NCBI GenBank assembly: GCA_900770325.1
Contig: CAAGKE010000011.1
Location: 1 to 22,290 of the forward strand
Direction: 5' to 3'
DNA: 22,290 nt
Origin: Lachnospiraceae bacterium
Lineage (GTDB): Bacteria; Bacillota; Clostridia; Lachnospirales; Lachnospiraceae
The notes beneath the pieces are model-generated. The model ran no database searches, was not told the origin of the DNA, and saw only the letters and a list, made by a program, of their open reading frames with translations. Position numbers and translations under genes: made by a program. Below are positions 14,614 through 22,290 of this stretch, in pieces. Position 1 is the stretch's first letter. Each line of letters begins with the position of its first letter.

Positions 14614-16761
14614 TCATAGAATACGCTTAAATTTTTTCTCCAGCTCATATTTTGACATGGAGATAATCGTGGGCCGGCCATGGGGGCAGTTGTAAGGATT
14701 TTCCAGGCTTAATAATTCCCGGATCAGGGCATTGGCCTCTGATACATTCAGGCGGTTATTCCCCTTTACGGCGCTTTTGCAGGCCATCGTGGCCAGTTTT
14801 TCATTCAGGATATCCGCGGAAGGCTGTCCCGTAGTATCAGAGAGACTGTCCAGCATTTCAATAAACAGATCCTTATCCGTGATTCCGAAGAAATTGCCCG
14901 GAACTCCGCAGATAGCAAATTCTCTTCCCCCGAATGGTTCGATCTCAAAACCCACCTGATGAAAGTAATGCTCATATTTCTTCAGCAGATTCTCTTCCTG
15001 CATGGAAAGGGAAAGGATCAGCGGCGGACTGAGCCGCTGCGTGGTAAACTCTTTTGTTTCCAGGCTTCTGGTAAGGCGCTCATACATCACTTTTTCATGG
15101 GCGGCATGCTGGTCGATGATATAAAGATTATCGCGGAACTGTACGATCCAGTAGGTGTCAAATACCTGACCGATCAGCTTATGCTCCGGAACGTTTTCTT
15201 TCGACAGGAGCTTTTCATCAAACAGCTCCATTTGCTGAAACCCGGAAGGCTCCTTTTTCTCTGATTTCTCTTTCTCCAAAGCCGGAGGATCGTAATCCTG
15301 CGACTGTTCCCTCAGCATCCGGATGCGATTCCTTTCGAAGGGCTCCGGATAAGAGGGGCCTGGCGATGCAGCTTTCTTTTCCGGTTTCACTGCTGCCTTT
15401 TCATATTTGTCCCGGATACCGGCATATTTTTTCAGGAAACCGGTGATTTCTTCATTTCCGCTTTCCGGCCCTTTCTGTACAGATCCTCCATTTTCTTTTC
15501 TATCTTTCGTTTCAATCTGTACGGATCCTCTATTGCCCTTTCCGGCTTCCGTTTCGATCTGTACGGGTCCTCTATTTTCCTTTCCGGCTTCCGTTTCGGT
15601 CTGCCCGTCTTCGTCCTTTATTTTTTCGCTTTCTGACAAAGACTTTCCGGATCTGCCAGTTTCTATTCCGCTTTCTAAGGCGGTCTTTTCCGCTCCTTCT
15701 TTCCCTCTCAGGATGCCGGTCTCTGATTTTCCGGATCTGCTGTTCGTATCTACTGACACACGGGGAATCAGTTCCCGGTGGCTTAAGCTGTTTTTGATCA
15801 TTTCCAAAACCATCTGATAGATACCGGGATTATCAGAAAAACGCAGTTCCATCTTCGTGGGATGCACATTGATGTCCAGAAGCTCTCCGTCCATGGTGAA
15901 GCGCAGTACTGTAAACGGATAGCGGTGCTGCATGAGAAAGCTTTTATATCCTTCCTCAATTGCTTTTGCAATAATGCTGCTTTTCACATACCGTCCATTC
16001 ACAAAATAGTTTTCAAAATTCCGGTTGCCCCTGGAAATAACCGGCTTGCCAATAAAACCGCTGATGTGAACTCCGTTTTGTTCTGCATCAACAGGCACAA
16101 GGTTTGATGCAATATCCCTGCCATAAATGCTGTAGATAATATCCTTCAGATTATTATTCCCGGAGGTATGAAGCTTTGTCTGTCCATTATGAATGAATTT
16201 TATGGATATTTCCGGGTGGGAAAGGGCCAGATGCTCCAGCAGATCACTGATATAGCCGGCCTCTGTGGCTGCTGTTTTTAAAAACTTTTTTCTGGCCGGT
16301 GTATTGTAAAAGATATTCCGTACCAGAAACGTACTTCCCTCCGGCGCACCGATCTCTTCCATGCCCTTTTCTTTTCCGCCCTCGATCAGATAACGGCAGC
16401 CGGTCAGGCTCCCGGCTGTCTTTGTGATTAGCTCCACCTGGCAAACAGCAGCGATACTGGACAGTGCCTCACCCCGAAATCCCAGTGAATGGATGGAAAG
16501 CAGATCCTCCACACCTTTGATTTTACTGGTGGCATGGCGTAAAAAAGCAATAGGGATCTCCTCTTTCGGAATCCCCTCTCCGTTGTCAGTGATCCGGATA
16601 AAAGATATTCCACCGTCTTTTATCTCCACTGTTACCGCATTGGCGCCTGCATCAATGGCATTTTCCACCAGTTCTTTTACAATAGAAGCAGGGCGTTCAA
16701 TCACTTCCCCTGCCGCTATCTTATCGATCGTATCCTGTGTCAGTAAATTAATCTGTGCCAT
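14614..16761 (-). CDS. mutL: DNA mismatch repair protein MutL (endonuclease type)
   Basis: A 715-residue GHKL ATPase that links MutS mismatch recognition to strand removal. The N-terminal ATPase has ENAIDAG (33-39), DNGEGI (59-64) and HSLGFRGEAL (91-100). The C-terminal domain carries the nicking-endonuclease metal motif DQHAAHEKVMYE (550-561), with ACKSAVKG and CPHGRPTI further on, so this is the self-nicking type expected where MutH is absent. The linker (about 340-510) is charged and low complexity and contains three 14-residue repeats at 389-430. It starts 16 bp after mutS and its TGA overlaps a possible miaA ATG. Confidence 0.97.
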   Translation of the reverse strand: MAQINLLTQDTIDKIAAGEVIERPASIVKELVENAIDAGANAVTVEIKDGGISFIRITDNGEGIPKEEIPIAFLRHATSKIKGVEDLLSIHSLGFRGEALSSIAAVCQVELITKTAGSLTGCRYLIEGGKEKGMEEIGAPEGSTFLVRNIFYNTPARKKFLKTAATEAGYISDLLEHLALSHPEISIKFIHNGQTKLHTSGNNNLKDIIYSIYGRDIASNLVPVDAEQNGVHISGFIGKPVISRGNRNFENYFVNGRYVKSSIIAKAIEEGYKSFLMQHRYPFTVLRFTMDGELLDINVHPTKMELRFSDNPGIYQMVLEMIKNSLSHRELIPRVSVDTNSRSGKSETGILRGKEGAEKTALESGIETGRSGKSLSESEKIKDEDGQTETEAGKENRGPVQIETEAGKGNRGSVQIETKDRKENGGSVQKGPESGNEEITGFLKKYAGIRDKYEKAAVKPEKKAASPGPSYPEPFERNRIRMLREQSQDYDPPALEKEKSEKKEPSGFQQMELFDEKLLSKENVPEHKLIGQVFDTYWIVQFRDNLYIIDQHAAHEKVMYERLTRSLETKEFTTQRLSPPLILSLSMQEENLLKKYEHYFHQVGFEIEPFGGREFAICGVPGNFFGITDKDLFIEMLDSLSDTTGQPSADILNEKLATMACKSAVKGNNRLNVSEANALIRELLSLENPYNCPHGRPTIISMSKYELEKKFKRIL
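15472..15597 (-). repeat. Three-copy 42-bp in-frame tandem repeat inside mutL
   Basis: Units lie at 15556-15597, 15514-15555 and 15472-15513. They encode ETEAGKENRGPVQI, ETEAGKGNRGSVQI and ETKDRKENGGSVQK (residues 389-430). The first two are nearly identical at DNA level; the third is more diverged. Because the unit is a multiple of three, copy-number change would keep the frame. Confidence 0.9.
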
Positions 16762-16777
16762 ATCCTCATCCTTTGCT

Positions 16778-19420
16778 TTACCACCGGTTCTTTAATTTGT
16801 TCTGAAGCCGGTAGATGGTATTCAGTGCATCGATCGGTGTCAGATTTCCCACATCGATCTCCATCAGTTCCTTCAGCACATCCTCGTCCTTTACCGTATC
16901 CAGCAGAGACATCTGATCCAGATCCACCTGATCGTATTTCTTTGCTTTTGGCTTTTTACTGTTTTCCGCGGAGATTTTCTGTACCTTTTCCGTAATATCC
17001 GCATTTGTCAGTTCCTCCACCAGCTCCTTGGCACGCTCGATTACTGAATCCGGTACACCGGCCAGCTTGGCCACCTGAATACCATAGCTTTTATCGGCGC
17101 CTCCCTTTACGATCTTGCGCAGGAACACAATATCGTCGCCTTTTTCTTTTACGGCAATACAGTAATTATTTACGCTGGAAAGCTTTCCTTCCAGCTCGGT
17201 CAGCTCATGATAATGAGTGGCAAACAGAGTTTTTGCGCCTAACAGTCTGGGATTGCTGATATGCTCCACCACAGCCCATGCAATACTCAATCCGTCAAAG
17301 GTACTGGTGCCTCTTCCGATCTCATCCAGAATCAGCAGGCTGTCTTTTGTGGCATTCCGAAGAATATTTGCCACCTCCGTCATCTCCACCATAAAGGTAC
17401 TCTGGCCGCTGGCCAGGTCATCGGATGCTCCCACTCTGGTAAATATCCGGTCTACCAGACCGATTTTCGCGCTGTCCGCCGGAACAAAGCTTCCGATCTG
17501 CGCCATCAGTACGATCAGGGCAGACTGACGCATATAGGTGGATTTTCCCGCCATATTAGGGCCGGTAATGATGGAGATCCGGTTTTTATGGTTGTCCAGG
17601 CAGGTATCATTGGGAATGAACATATCATTGCTGATCATCCGCTCCACCACCGGATGTCTTCCGTTTTTAATATCAATAATTCCTTTGGTATTAATGGATG
17701 GCCGCACATAACCGTTATGCTCCGCCACATAGGCCAGGGAGGCAAATACGTCGATTCCCGCCAGTGCCCGGGCCGTTTTCTGGATCCGTACGATATGATC
17801 ACCGATCTGATCCCGTATCTCACAAAACAGATTGTATTCCAGAGCATAAAGCTTATCCTCAGCCCCCAGGATAATATCCTCCAGTTCCTTCAGCTCCGGT
17901 GTAATGTAACGCTCCGCATTGGTCAGGGTCTGTTTTCTGGTAAAATAATCCGGAACCATATTTTTGTAGGCATTGGTAACCTCCAGATAGTATCCAAATA
18001 CTTTATTATATTTAATTTTCAGGTTTTTTATTCCGGTTTTTTCCCGTTCTTTTGCTTCCAGATCCGCCAGCCAGGTCTTTCCGTCTGTTTTCGCCTTGCG
18101 CAGCCGGTCCACCTCTTCATGAAAGCCTTCTTTAATAAAATTTCCTTCCCGTATAGTAATAGGCGGATCCTCCATAATTGAATCTTCAATCAGCCCGCAG
18201 ATATCAGAAAGCTCATCCAGATCATCATGGAGCTGCCGAAGAAGAGGTGCCTGCAGGCCCCCAAGAATGTATTTAATGGGCGGTATCATTTTCAGGGAAG
18301 ATTTAAATGCGATCATATCCCTGGGATTAGCCGATTTATAGCTGATCCGGCTGATCAGCCGCTCCAGATCGTAAATGGGATTCAAATATTCCCGCAGCTC
18401 CTCCCGGACAATAGCATTCTGATTCAGTTCTTCAATGGCAGAAAGCCTTTTTTCAATTTCTTCCTGCTCGATCAGCGGCTGCTCAATAAAGCTGCGCAGC
18501 ATCCGGGCGCCCATGGCGGTTCTGGTCTTATCCAGCACCCACAAAAGAGAGCCTCGTTTCTGTTTCTCCCGCAAAGTCTCACAAAGCTCCAGATTTCGCC
18601 GGGTGGAGCTGTCCAGAATCATGTACTTTCCGGTGGTATAAGGGGTAATATCTGTCAGGTTGGACAGATCGGTTTTCTGCGTCTCTTCCAGATACTGAAG
18701 CAGGGCACCTGCCGCGATCAGCCCGCACCCGTAATCCTCCAGGCCCAGTCCGCTCAGAGAAGAAACTTTAAAATGCTCCTTCAGCGCCTTTCGGCACATA
18801 TCATCGTCGAAATACCAGTCCTCCAGCATAAAAACAGAGATGCCCAGTCTTCCCCGGATATCCTCCAGATCCACTCCGCAGACCTCAAAGGACTGATTGC
18901 AGATAATCTCGGCAGGCGCATAGCGTGTGACCTCATCCAGCAATTTCCGCTCACTTTCCACCTCTGTTACAAAGTAAGCGCCGGTGGTAATGTCCGCCAC
19001 AGATATTCCAAAGCGGTCACTGGTACAAACAATACTCATCAGATAATTATTTTTGGAAGCATCCAGTGCCTGGGTATCCAGATTTGTACCCGGTGTCACG
19101 ATCCGAACCACTTCCCGCTTTACCAGTCCCTTAGCCAGCTTCGGATCCTCCACCTGTTCACAGATAGCTACCTTATAGCCTTTGGAAACCAGTTTGTTCA
19201 GATAATTGTCCACTGCATGATAAGGGACTCCGCACATGGGAGCCCGCTCATCCAGACCACAGTCTTTACCCGTCAGGGTAATCTCCAATTCCCTTGACGC
19301 AGTGATGGCATCATCAAAAAACATTTCATAGAAATCCCCCAGCCGGTAAAACAGGATACAATCCTGATACTGCTGCTTTGTTTCCACATATTTCTGCATC
19401 ATTGGTGTTAATTCTGCCAC
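16778..19420 (-). CDS. mutS: DNA mismatch recognition ATPase MutS
   Basis: An 880-residue MutS1-type protein of normal length. The mismatch-reading motif FYE (Phe30-Tyr31-Glu32, in GDFYEMF) is intact. The ATPase has Walker A GPNMAGKST (620-628) and Walker B LLILDEIGRGTSTFDG with Asp699-Glu700, followed by LFATHYHELTEL. The C-terminus (YRLQNKLKNRW) resembles the usual dimer/tetramer tail region. The start is GTG at 19420 with GAGGAG five bases upstream; an ATG at codon 7 lacks a good site. It is 18 bp downstream of miaB. Confidence 0.98.
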   Translation of the reverse strand: MAELTPMMQKYVETKQQYQDCILFYRLGDFYEMFFDDAITASRELEITLTGKDCGLDERAPMCGVPYHAVDNYLNKLVSKGYKVAICEQVEDPKLAKGLVKREVVRIVTPGTNLDTQALDASKNNYLMSIVCTSDRFGISVADITTGAYFVTEVESERKLLDEVTRYAPAEIICNQSFEVCGVDLEDIRGRLGISVFMLEDWYFDDDMCRKALKEHFKVSSLSGLGLEDYGCGLIAAGALLQYLEETQKTDLSNLTDITPYTTGKYMILDSSTRRNLELCETLREKQKRGSLLWVLDKTRTAMGARMLRSFIEQPLIEQEEIEKRLSAIEELNQNAIVREELREYLNPIYDLERLISRISYKSANPRDMIAFKSSLKMIPPIKYILGGLQAPLLRQLHDDLDELSDICGLIEDSIMEDPPITIREGNFIKEGFHEEVDRLRKAKTDGKTWLADLEAKEREKTGIKNLKIKYNKVFGYYLEVTNAYKNMVPDYFTRKQTLTNAERYITPELKELEDIILGAEDKLYALEYNLFCEIRDQIGDHIVRIQKTARALAGIDVFASLAYVAEHNGYVRPSINTKGIIDIKNGRHPVVERMISNDMFIPNDTCLDNHKNRISIITGPNMAGKSTYMRQSALIVLMAQIGSFVPADSAKIGLVDRIFTRVGASDDLASGQSTFMVEMTEVANILRNATKDSLLILDEIGRGTSTFDGLSIAWAVVEHISNPRLLGAKTLFATHYHELTELEGKLSSVNNYCIAVKEKGDDIVFLRKIVKGGADKSYGIQVAKLAGVPDSVIERAKELVEELTNADITEKVQKISAENSKKPKAKKYDQVDLDQMSLLDTVKDEDVLKELMEIDVGNLTPIDALNTIYRLQNKLKNRW

Positions 19421-19438
19421 TTTTTCTCCTCAGTCTTT

Positions 19439-20917
19439 CTATTGAATATTCGGCAATTGCGAAACAGCCTCCCCAATATAATAGAAGCCCTTGCAATCTG
19501 TCAGATGTACCTGTACCAGCTTTCCAATCAGAGAAGAATCTCCCGGGAAATGTACCACAAGATTATTATTCAGCCTGCCGGTCACCAGGTTCTCATCCTG
19601 CTCATTGATATGCTCCACCAGTACCGGCAGAGTCTGTCCCTGCAGTCTGGAGGAGCGTTCCCGGCCGATTTCCTGAACCAGCTCCAGCAAACGGTCAAAG
19701 CGATCCTTGATCACATCCTCCGGTATCTGGTTTTCCATTACAGCTGCAGGAGTTCCTGTTCTTCTGGAATAGATAAAGGTAAATGCGCTGTCATATTCCG
19801 CCTTTCTCACCACATCCAGTGTTTCCTGAAAATCCTCTTCTGTTTCTCCGGGGAAGCCCACAATAATATCCGTGGTAAGGGAAAGATCCGGAATCTCACG
19901 GCGCAGCTTTTCTGTCAGCTCCAGGTATTGCTCCTTAGTATATTTTCGATTCATGATCTTCAAAAGCCGGCTGCTGCCTGACTGCAGCGGAAGATGCAGA
20001 TGATGGCAGATCTTTTTAGAATGCTTCATCACCTGAATCAGATCGTCCGACAGATCCTTGGGATGAGAAGTCATGAAACGAATCCGCTCCAGTCCTTCAA
20101 TTTTTTCCACTTCCTGTAAAAGCTGGGCAAAAGTCACCGGTTCTTCCAGATTCTTTCCATAAGAATTCACATTCTGCCCAAGAAGCATAACCTCCACAAC
20201 GCCATCCTTTACCAGCCCTTCGATTTCCCGGATAATATCAATGGGTCTGCGGCTTCTCTCCCTCCCCCGTACATAGGGGACAATACAGTAGCTGCAGAAA
20301 TTATTGCAGCCAAACATAATATTGACTCCGGATTTAAAGGAATAGGTACGTTTTGCCGGCAGATCCTCCACGATCCTGTCCGTATCCTTCCAGATATCGA
20401 TGATCATCCGGTCGTTCTGAAGGGCAGATACAAGAAGCTCCGCAAATTTGTAAATATTATGGGTACCAAAGATCAGATCCACAAAGCGGTAGCTTTTCTG
20501 AATCTTTGCCACCACCTCCGGCTCCTGCATCATACAGCCGCATAATGCGATTCTCATATTCGGGTTATGCTTTTTCAGACCGCCCAGGTAGCCCAGACGT
20601 CCGTAAACCTTCAGGTTCGCATTTTCCCGCACAGTACAGGTATTATACAGGATAAAATCAGAATTTTCTTCCTCTGTCAGGACGTATCCCACAGACTCCA
20701 GGATTCCTCTCAGTTTTTCCGAATCCCGCTCATTCATCTGACAGCCAAAGGTTTTCACCATGGCGGTCAGAGGACGTCCCAGTTCCCTGCTTTTTTCTCT
20801 TACCAGTTCACTGGCTTTCTTCATAAACCAGCGCTGACGGTCTGGCTCCTCCAGGGGAGCCACATTTGTAGTATCGATTGTTTCAAGCTGTGCTTCGTAT
20901 TCTTTTAATGCTGACAT
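19439..20917 (-). CDS. miaB: tRNA-2-methylthio-N6-dimethylallyladenosine synthase MiaB
   Basis: A 492-residue radical-SAM methylthiotransferase that converts i6A37 to ms2i6A37. The N-terminal UPF0004 domain has cysteines in TFGCQMNERDSE, YNTCTVREN and LCGCMMQEP for one [4Fe-4S] cluster. The radical-SAM motif CNNFCSYCIVPYVRGRERSR binds the other. A C-terminal TRAM domain (QGQTLPVLVE to VHLTDCKGFYYIGEAV) binds tRNA. The ATG at 20917 has AAGGAG seven bases upstream; a TTG at 20953 would extend into the spacer and is unlikely. It works with miaA, four genes away on the same strand. Confidence 0.97.
   Translation of the reverse strand: MSALKEYEAQLETIDTTNVAPLEEPDRQRWFMKKASELVREKSRELGRPLTAMVKTFGCQMNERDSEKLRGILESVGYVLTEEENSDFILYNTCTVRENANLKVYGRLGYLGGLKKHNPNMRIALCGCMMQEPEVVAKIQKSYRFVDLIFGTHNIYKFAELLVSALQNDRMIIDIWKDTDRIVEDLPAKRTYSFKSGVNIMFGCNNFCSYCIVPYVRGRERSRRPIDIIREIEGLVKDGVVEVMLLGQNVNSYGKNLEEPVTFAQLLQEVEKIEGLERIRFMTSHPKDLSDDLIQVMKHSKKICHHLHLPLQSGSSRLLKIMNRKYTKEQYLELTEKLRREIPDLSLTTDIIVGFPGETEEDFQETLDVVRKAEYDSAFTFIYSRRTGTPAAVMENQIPEDVIKDRFDRLLELVQEIGRERSSRLQGQTLPVLVEHINEQDENLVTGRLNNNLVVHFPGDSSLIGKLVQVHLTDCKGFYYIGEAVSQLPNIQ
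19454..19465. repeat. 12-bp direct repeat, copy at the miaB 3' end
   Basis: CAATTGCGAAAC on the plus strand, coding for part of the last residues of MiaB (AVSQLPNIQ). It is identical to 20951-20962. Confidence 0.5.
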
Positions 20918-20924
20918 TCCAGCT

Positions 20925-20930
20925 CTCCTT
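20925..20930 (-). promoter_or_regulatory. Ribosome binding site deciding the miaB start
   Basis: AAGGAG on the minus strand, seven bases before the ATG at 20917. It rules against the longer TTG-initiated frame from 20953. Confidence 0.75.
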
Positions 20931-20950
20931 TTTACATAATTATTTTTAGT

Positions 20951-20962
20951 CAATTGCGAAAC
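20951..20962. repeat. 12-bp direct repeat, copy upstream of miaB
   Basis: CAATTGCGAAAC on the plus strand, identical to 19454-19465 at the 3' end of the miaB coding sequence. The two copies flank almost the whole gene. This copy adjoins the hairpin at 20961-20995. Confidence 0.5.
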
Positions 20963-20995
20963 TCATACAACTGCCCTCCGAAGGGCTGCATGACT
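20961..20995 (-). repeat. Imperfect hairpin element upstream of miaB
   Basis: On the minus strand, AGTCATGCA and TGTATGAGT form an outer stem with one mismatch and one wobble. GCCCT and AGGGC form a 5-bp inner stem around a UCGG loop, with a three-base bulge on one side. No U-tract follows, so it is not a typical intrinsic terminator. It may be a dispersed repeat or a 5' leader structure of the miaB-mutS-mutL transcript. Confidence 0.45.
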
Positions 20996-21013
20996 CCCAG
21001 TGATTTCCTATAA

Positions 21014-21171
21014 TTATTTTGCTGCTTTACAGATTTTATCCTCATGACGCAGAAAGGCCTCTGCCACCTGCAGCAGGGCCTGGTTTCTCTTCTAAATATC
21101 CGGATTATTTAATATGGTCTCCGCCTGTTTTGCATTTCGCCCGATTTTTCCGGCATTTCCTCCAGTGTTTT
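21014..21171 (-). pseudogene. Decayed N-terminal fragment of proA (gamma-glutamyl phosphate reductase)
   Basis: The minus strand of this spacer reads KTLEEMPEK in one frame (21171 downward). After a shift at an A5 run (21145-21149) it continues as GRNAKQAETILNNPDI, then a TAG at 21092-21094, then KRNQALLQVAEAFLRHEDK and a TAA at 21014. This resembles the start of ProA proteins (typically TLEEMG..AK.A......KN.AL...A.AL), by recall of the family and not by a search. No ATG start or ribosome binding site remains, and the rest of the gene is absent. Codon use (CTG CTG CAG GTG GCA GAG) looks like genuine former coding sequence. A chance resemblance is possible over so short a stretch. Confidence 0.55.
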
Positions 21172-21184
21172 GGCGTTGCAGTCT

Positions 21185-21415
21185 CTAATGCCCTTTTCTT
21201 CCATATTTTTCTCCCAGATTTTCAATTTTACCGTCTTTATTCAGGATATCAATATTGTTTAACTGTCCCCGAAGATTTCTGCGCACTGCTTCAATATATT
21301 TTTCGCGAAGCTCCTTCTGCTCCTTCTGTTCACTTTCTGTAAGTCCTTCTGCTTTCGACTTTCTTGCCAGTTCATTAATTCTGGCAATCTCTTTTTCTGT
21401 AACAATACCTGCCAC
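21185..21415 (-). CDS. DUF896 / YnzC family small protein
   Basis: A 76-residue cytoplasmic protein, mostly helical and charged, with the DUF896 (UPF0291) pattern IARINELARKSKAEGLTESE near residues 10-29, then LREKYIEAVRRNLRGQL and the ending DILNKDGKIENLGEKYG. The family (B. subtilis YnzC and relatives) forms a two-helix hairpin; its molecular function is not established. The start is GTG with AGAGGT about eight bases upstream. It lies 50 bp after a flippase gene and just before the proA-like remnant. Confidence 0.88.
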   Translation of the reverse strand: MAGIVTEKEIARINELARKSKAEGLTESEQKEQKELREKYIEAVRRNLRGQLNNIDILNKDGKIENLGEKYGRKGH

Positions 21416-21465
21416 TTTTTGTACCTCTTTCTGTATTCATGGATCTTGGTCCTGCTTTCAGTTTT

Positions 21466-22290
21466 TTACCGGAATAATCCCAGCTTCCGGAATATCTTTA
21501 TGATCAGGTTTTTCTTTGGAAGTCCCTCCATATCGTCAATGGTAATCCCATGGAAAGAAACCAGACCTACCGCATAGATCACTACGCCTGCCGCAATGGC
21601 AATAATTGTGGAAATCGTATTGCCGGCAAACATATGGAACAGGTTGTAAACTCCATAAGCACCAAAAGCCATAATAATGGATGCCAGTGAGGGTACCACA
21701 AAGGTACGGTAGATCTCCTGACGGTAAGATATACACCGTTTTATGGATAATGCGTTCAAAATAAATACAATCAAAGCAAAGAAAATATTTGAATATATGA
21801 CCGCATAAATATTCAGATTAAAATTACGTAAAAGTACCACCAGACAGATCAGGTGCAGAACCAGCGCGATCGCACAGTGTATCAGCGGTTCCCTCAGTTT
21901 ATTAAGTCCCTGAAGAATCGCTGTAGTCAGTGTGGAAAGTGCAGAAAAAATAATCAGAAGCGCACCTGCCTGCATAATTCCTTCTGAAAGAGGAAGTCCG
22001 CTGGTGGGATGGAACAAAAGCTGAATGATCGGTCCGCCCAGTGCTGCCATACCCAAAGCACAGGGAATGGTAAGTATCATAGTAAAACGAATGGACGAGG
22101 AGATCTTTTTTACTGCATCTTTTTTATTCCGATTTGCCACAGCTGCCGTCAGACTGGGTACGATGGCCGGTCCCAGACAGGAGGCAATGGAAAGAGGCAC
22201 ATTCATCAAGACTCTGAATTTCCCCACATAGATTCCCCATATCGTGGCATACTGATCCTCAGAATAACCCTGTCCCTTTAAAACAGCATT
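21466..22290 (-). CDS. Polysaccharide / lipid-linked precursor flippase of the SpoVB-MurJ (MOP) type, partial
   Basis: The C-terminal 274 residues of a polytopic membrane protein; the frame is open to the right edge. Visible are YATIWGIYVGKFRVLMNVPLSI (here split by the former first Met), GPAIVPSLTAAVANRN, ILTIPCALGMAALGGPIIQLLF, LSTLTTAILQGLNK and several further membrane segments, ending in a basic tail KKNLIIKIFRKLGLFR. These match SpoVB-like MOP-superfamily flippases, which translocate lipid-linked wall or polysaccharide precursors. It could be a MurJ-like lipid II flippase or a sporulation SpoVB paralogue; the visible part does not decide. Full-length proteins are usually about 540 residues, so about half is missing. 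Confidence 0.85.
   Translation of the reverse strand, partial: NAVLKGQGYSEDQYATIWGIYVGKFRVLMNVPLSIASCLGPAIVPSLTAAVANRNKKDAVKKISSSIRFTMILTIPCALGMAALGGPIIQLLFHPTSGLPLSEGIMQAGALLIIFSALSTLTTAILQGLNKLREPLIHCAIALVLHLICLVVLLRNFNLNIYAVIYSNIFFALIVFILNALSIKRCISYRQEIYRTFVVPSLASIIMAFGAYGVYNLFHMFAGNTISTIIAIAAGVVIYAVGLVSFHGITIDDMEGLPKKNLIIKIFRKLGLFR

Noticed and set aside
17261..19297. Two long plus-strand open frames (306 and 356 codons) antisense to mutS
   Set aside because: They lie wholly opposite a well-conserved gene, have no family motifs, and are explained by codon bias of mutS on the other strand.
20918..20953. MiaB starting from TTG at 20953
   Set aside because: The added residues read through the ribosome binding site of the ATG at 20917 and have no site of their own.
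20961..20995. The hairpin upstream of miaB as an intrinsic terminator
   Set aside because: Neither strand has a U-tract after the stem, and the inner stem is only five pairs with a bulge.
1..22290. CRISPR arrays, tRNA or rRNA genes, transposases, phage genes, toxin-antitoxin or defence modules
   Set aside because: I saw no regular spacer repeats, cloverleaf or rRNA segments, or proteins of these families; the window is conserved housekeeping DNA with small intergenic gaps.

Overview
The window suggests an anaerobic Gram-positive Clostridia genome, most likely family Lachnospiraceae (inference). The evidence is the gene order miaB-mutS-mutL-miaA followed by radC-mreBCD-PBP2-minCDE-rodA, strong AGGAGG-type ribosome binding sites, intermediate GC content and a very long clostridial-type PBP2. 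Every convincing gene lies on the minus strand, so transcription runs from the right edge to the left edge. Gaps are short, several start and stop codons overlap, and I see no U-tract terminator inside the window. I cannot name a genus.

Right part (about 19.4-22.3 kb): the C-terminal half of a SpoVB/MurJ-type MOP flippase cut by the window edge, a small DUF896/YnzC protein, and a roughly 270-bp spacer. The spacer holds what I read as a decayed 5' fragment of proA (frameshift, internal stop and truncation) and an imperfect hairpin. miaB (tRNA ms2i6A methylthiotransferase) follows.

Middle (about 9.2-19.4 kb): mutS and mutL (mismatch repair), miaA (tRNA dimethylallyltransferase, which makes the substrate of MiaB), a YnbB/COG4100 PLP enzyme annotated as methionine gamma-lyase or aluminium resistance protein, and two different FAD-dependent oxidoreductases (HI0933/BaiN type and COG2509 type). 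MutL carries a three-copy 42-bp in-frame tandem repeat in its linker.

Left part (1-9.2 kb): radC, then the elongasome and division-site genes mreB, mreC, mreD, a 969-residue class B PBP2 with an insertion of about 250 residues, minC, minD, minE, and rodA cut by the left edge. Together these encode a cell-wall elongation machine (MreBCD scaffold, RodA glycosyltransferase, PBP2 transpeptidase) and the Min system that places the division septum.

The window is mainly conserved housekeeping DNA, and I did not find a clearly new multi-gene system. The points most worth checking are the proA remnant (loss of a proline biosynthesis locus), an MreB whose catalytic Glu and phosphate-2 Asp positions look substituted, two copies of a 27-bp palindromic intergenic repeat, the MutL linker minisatellite, and the large PBP2 insertion.
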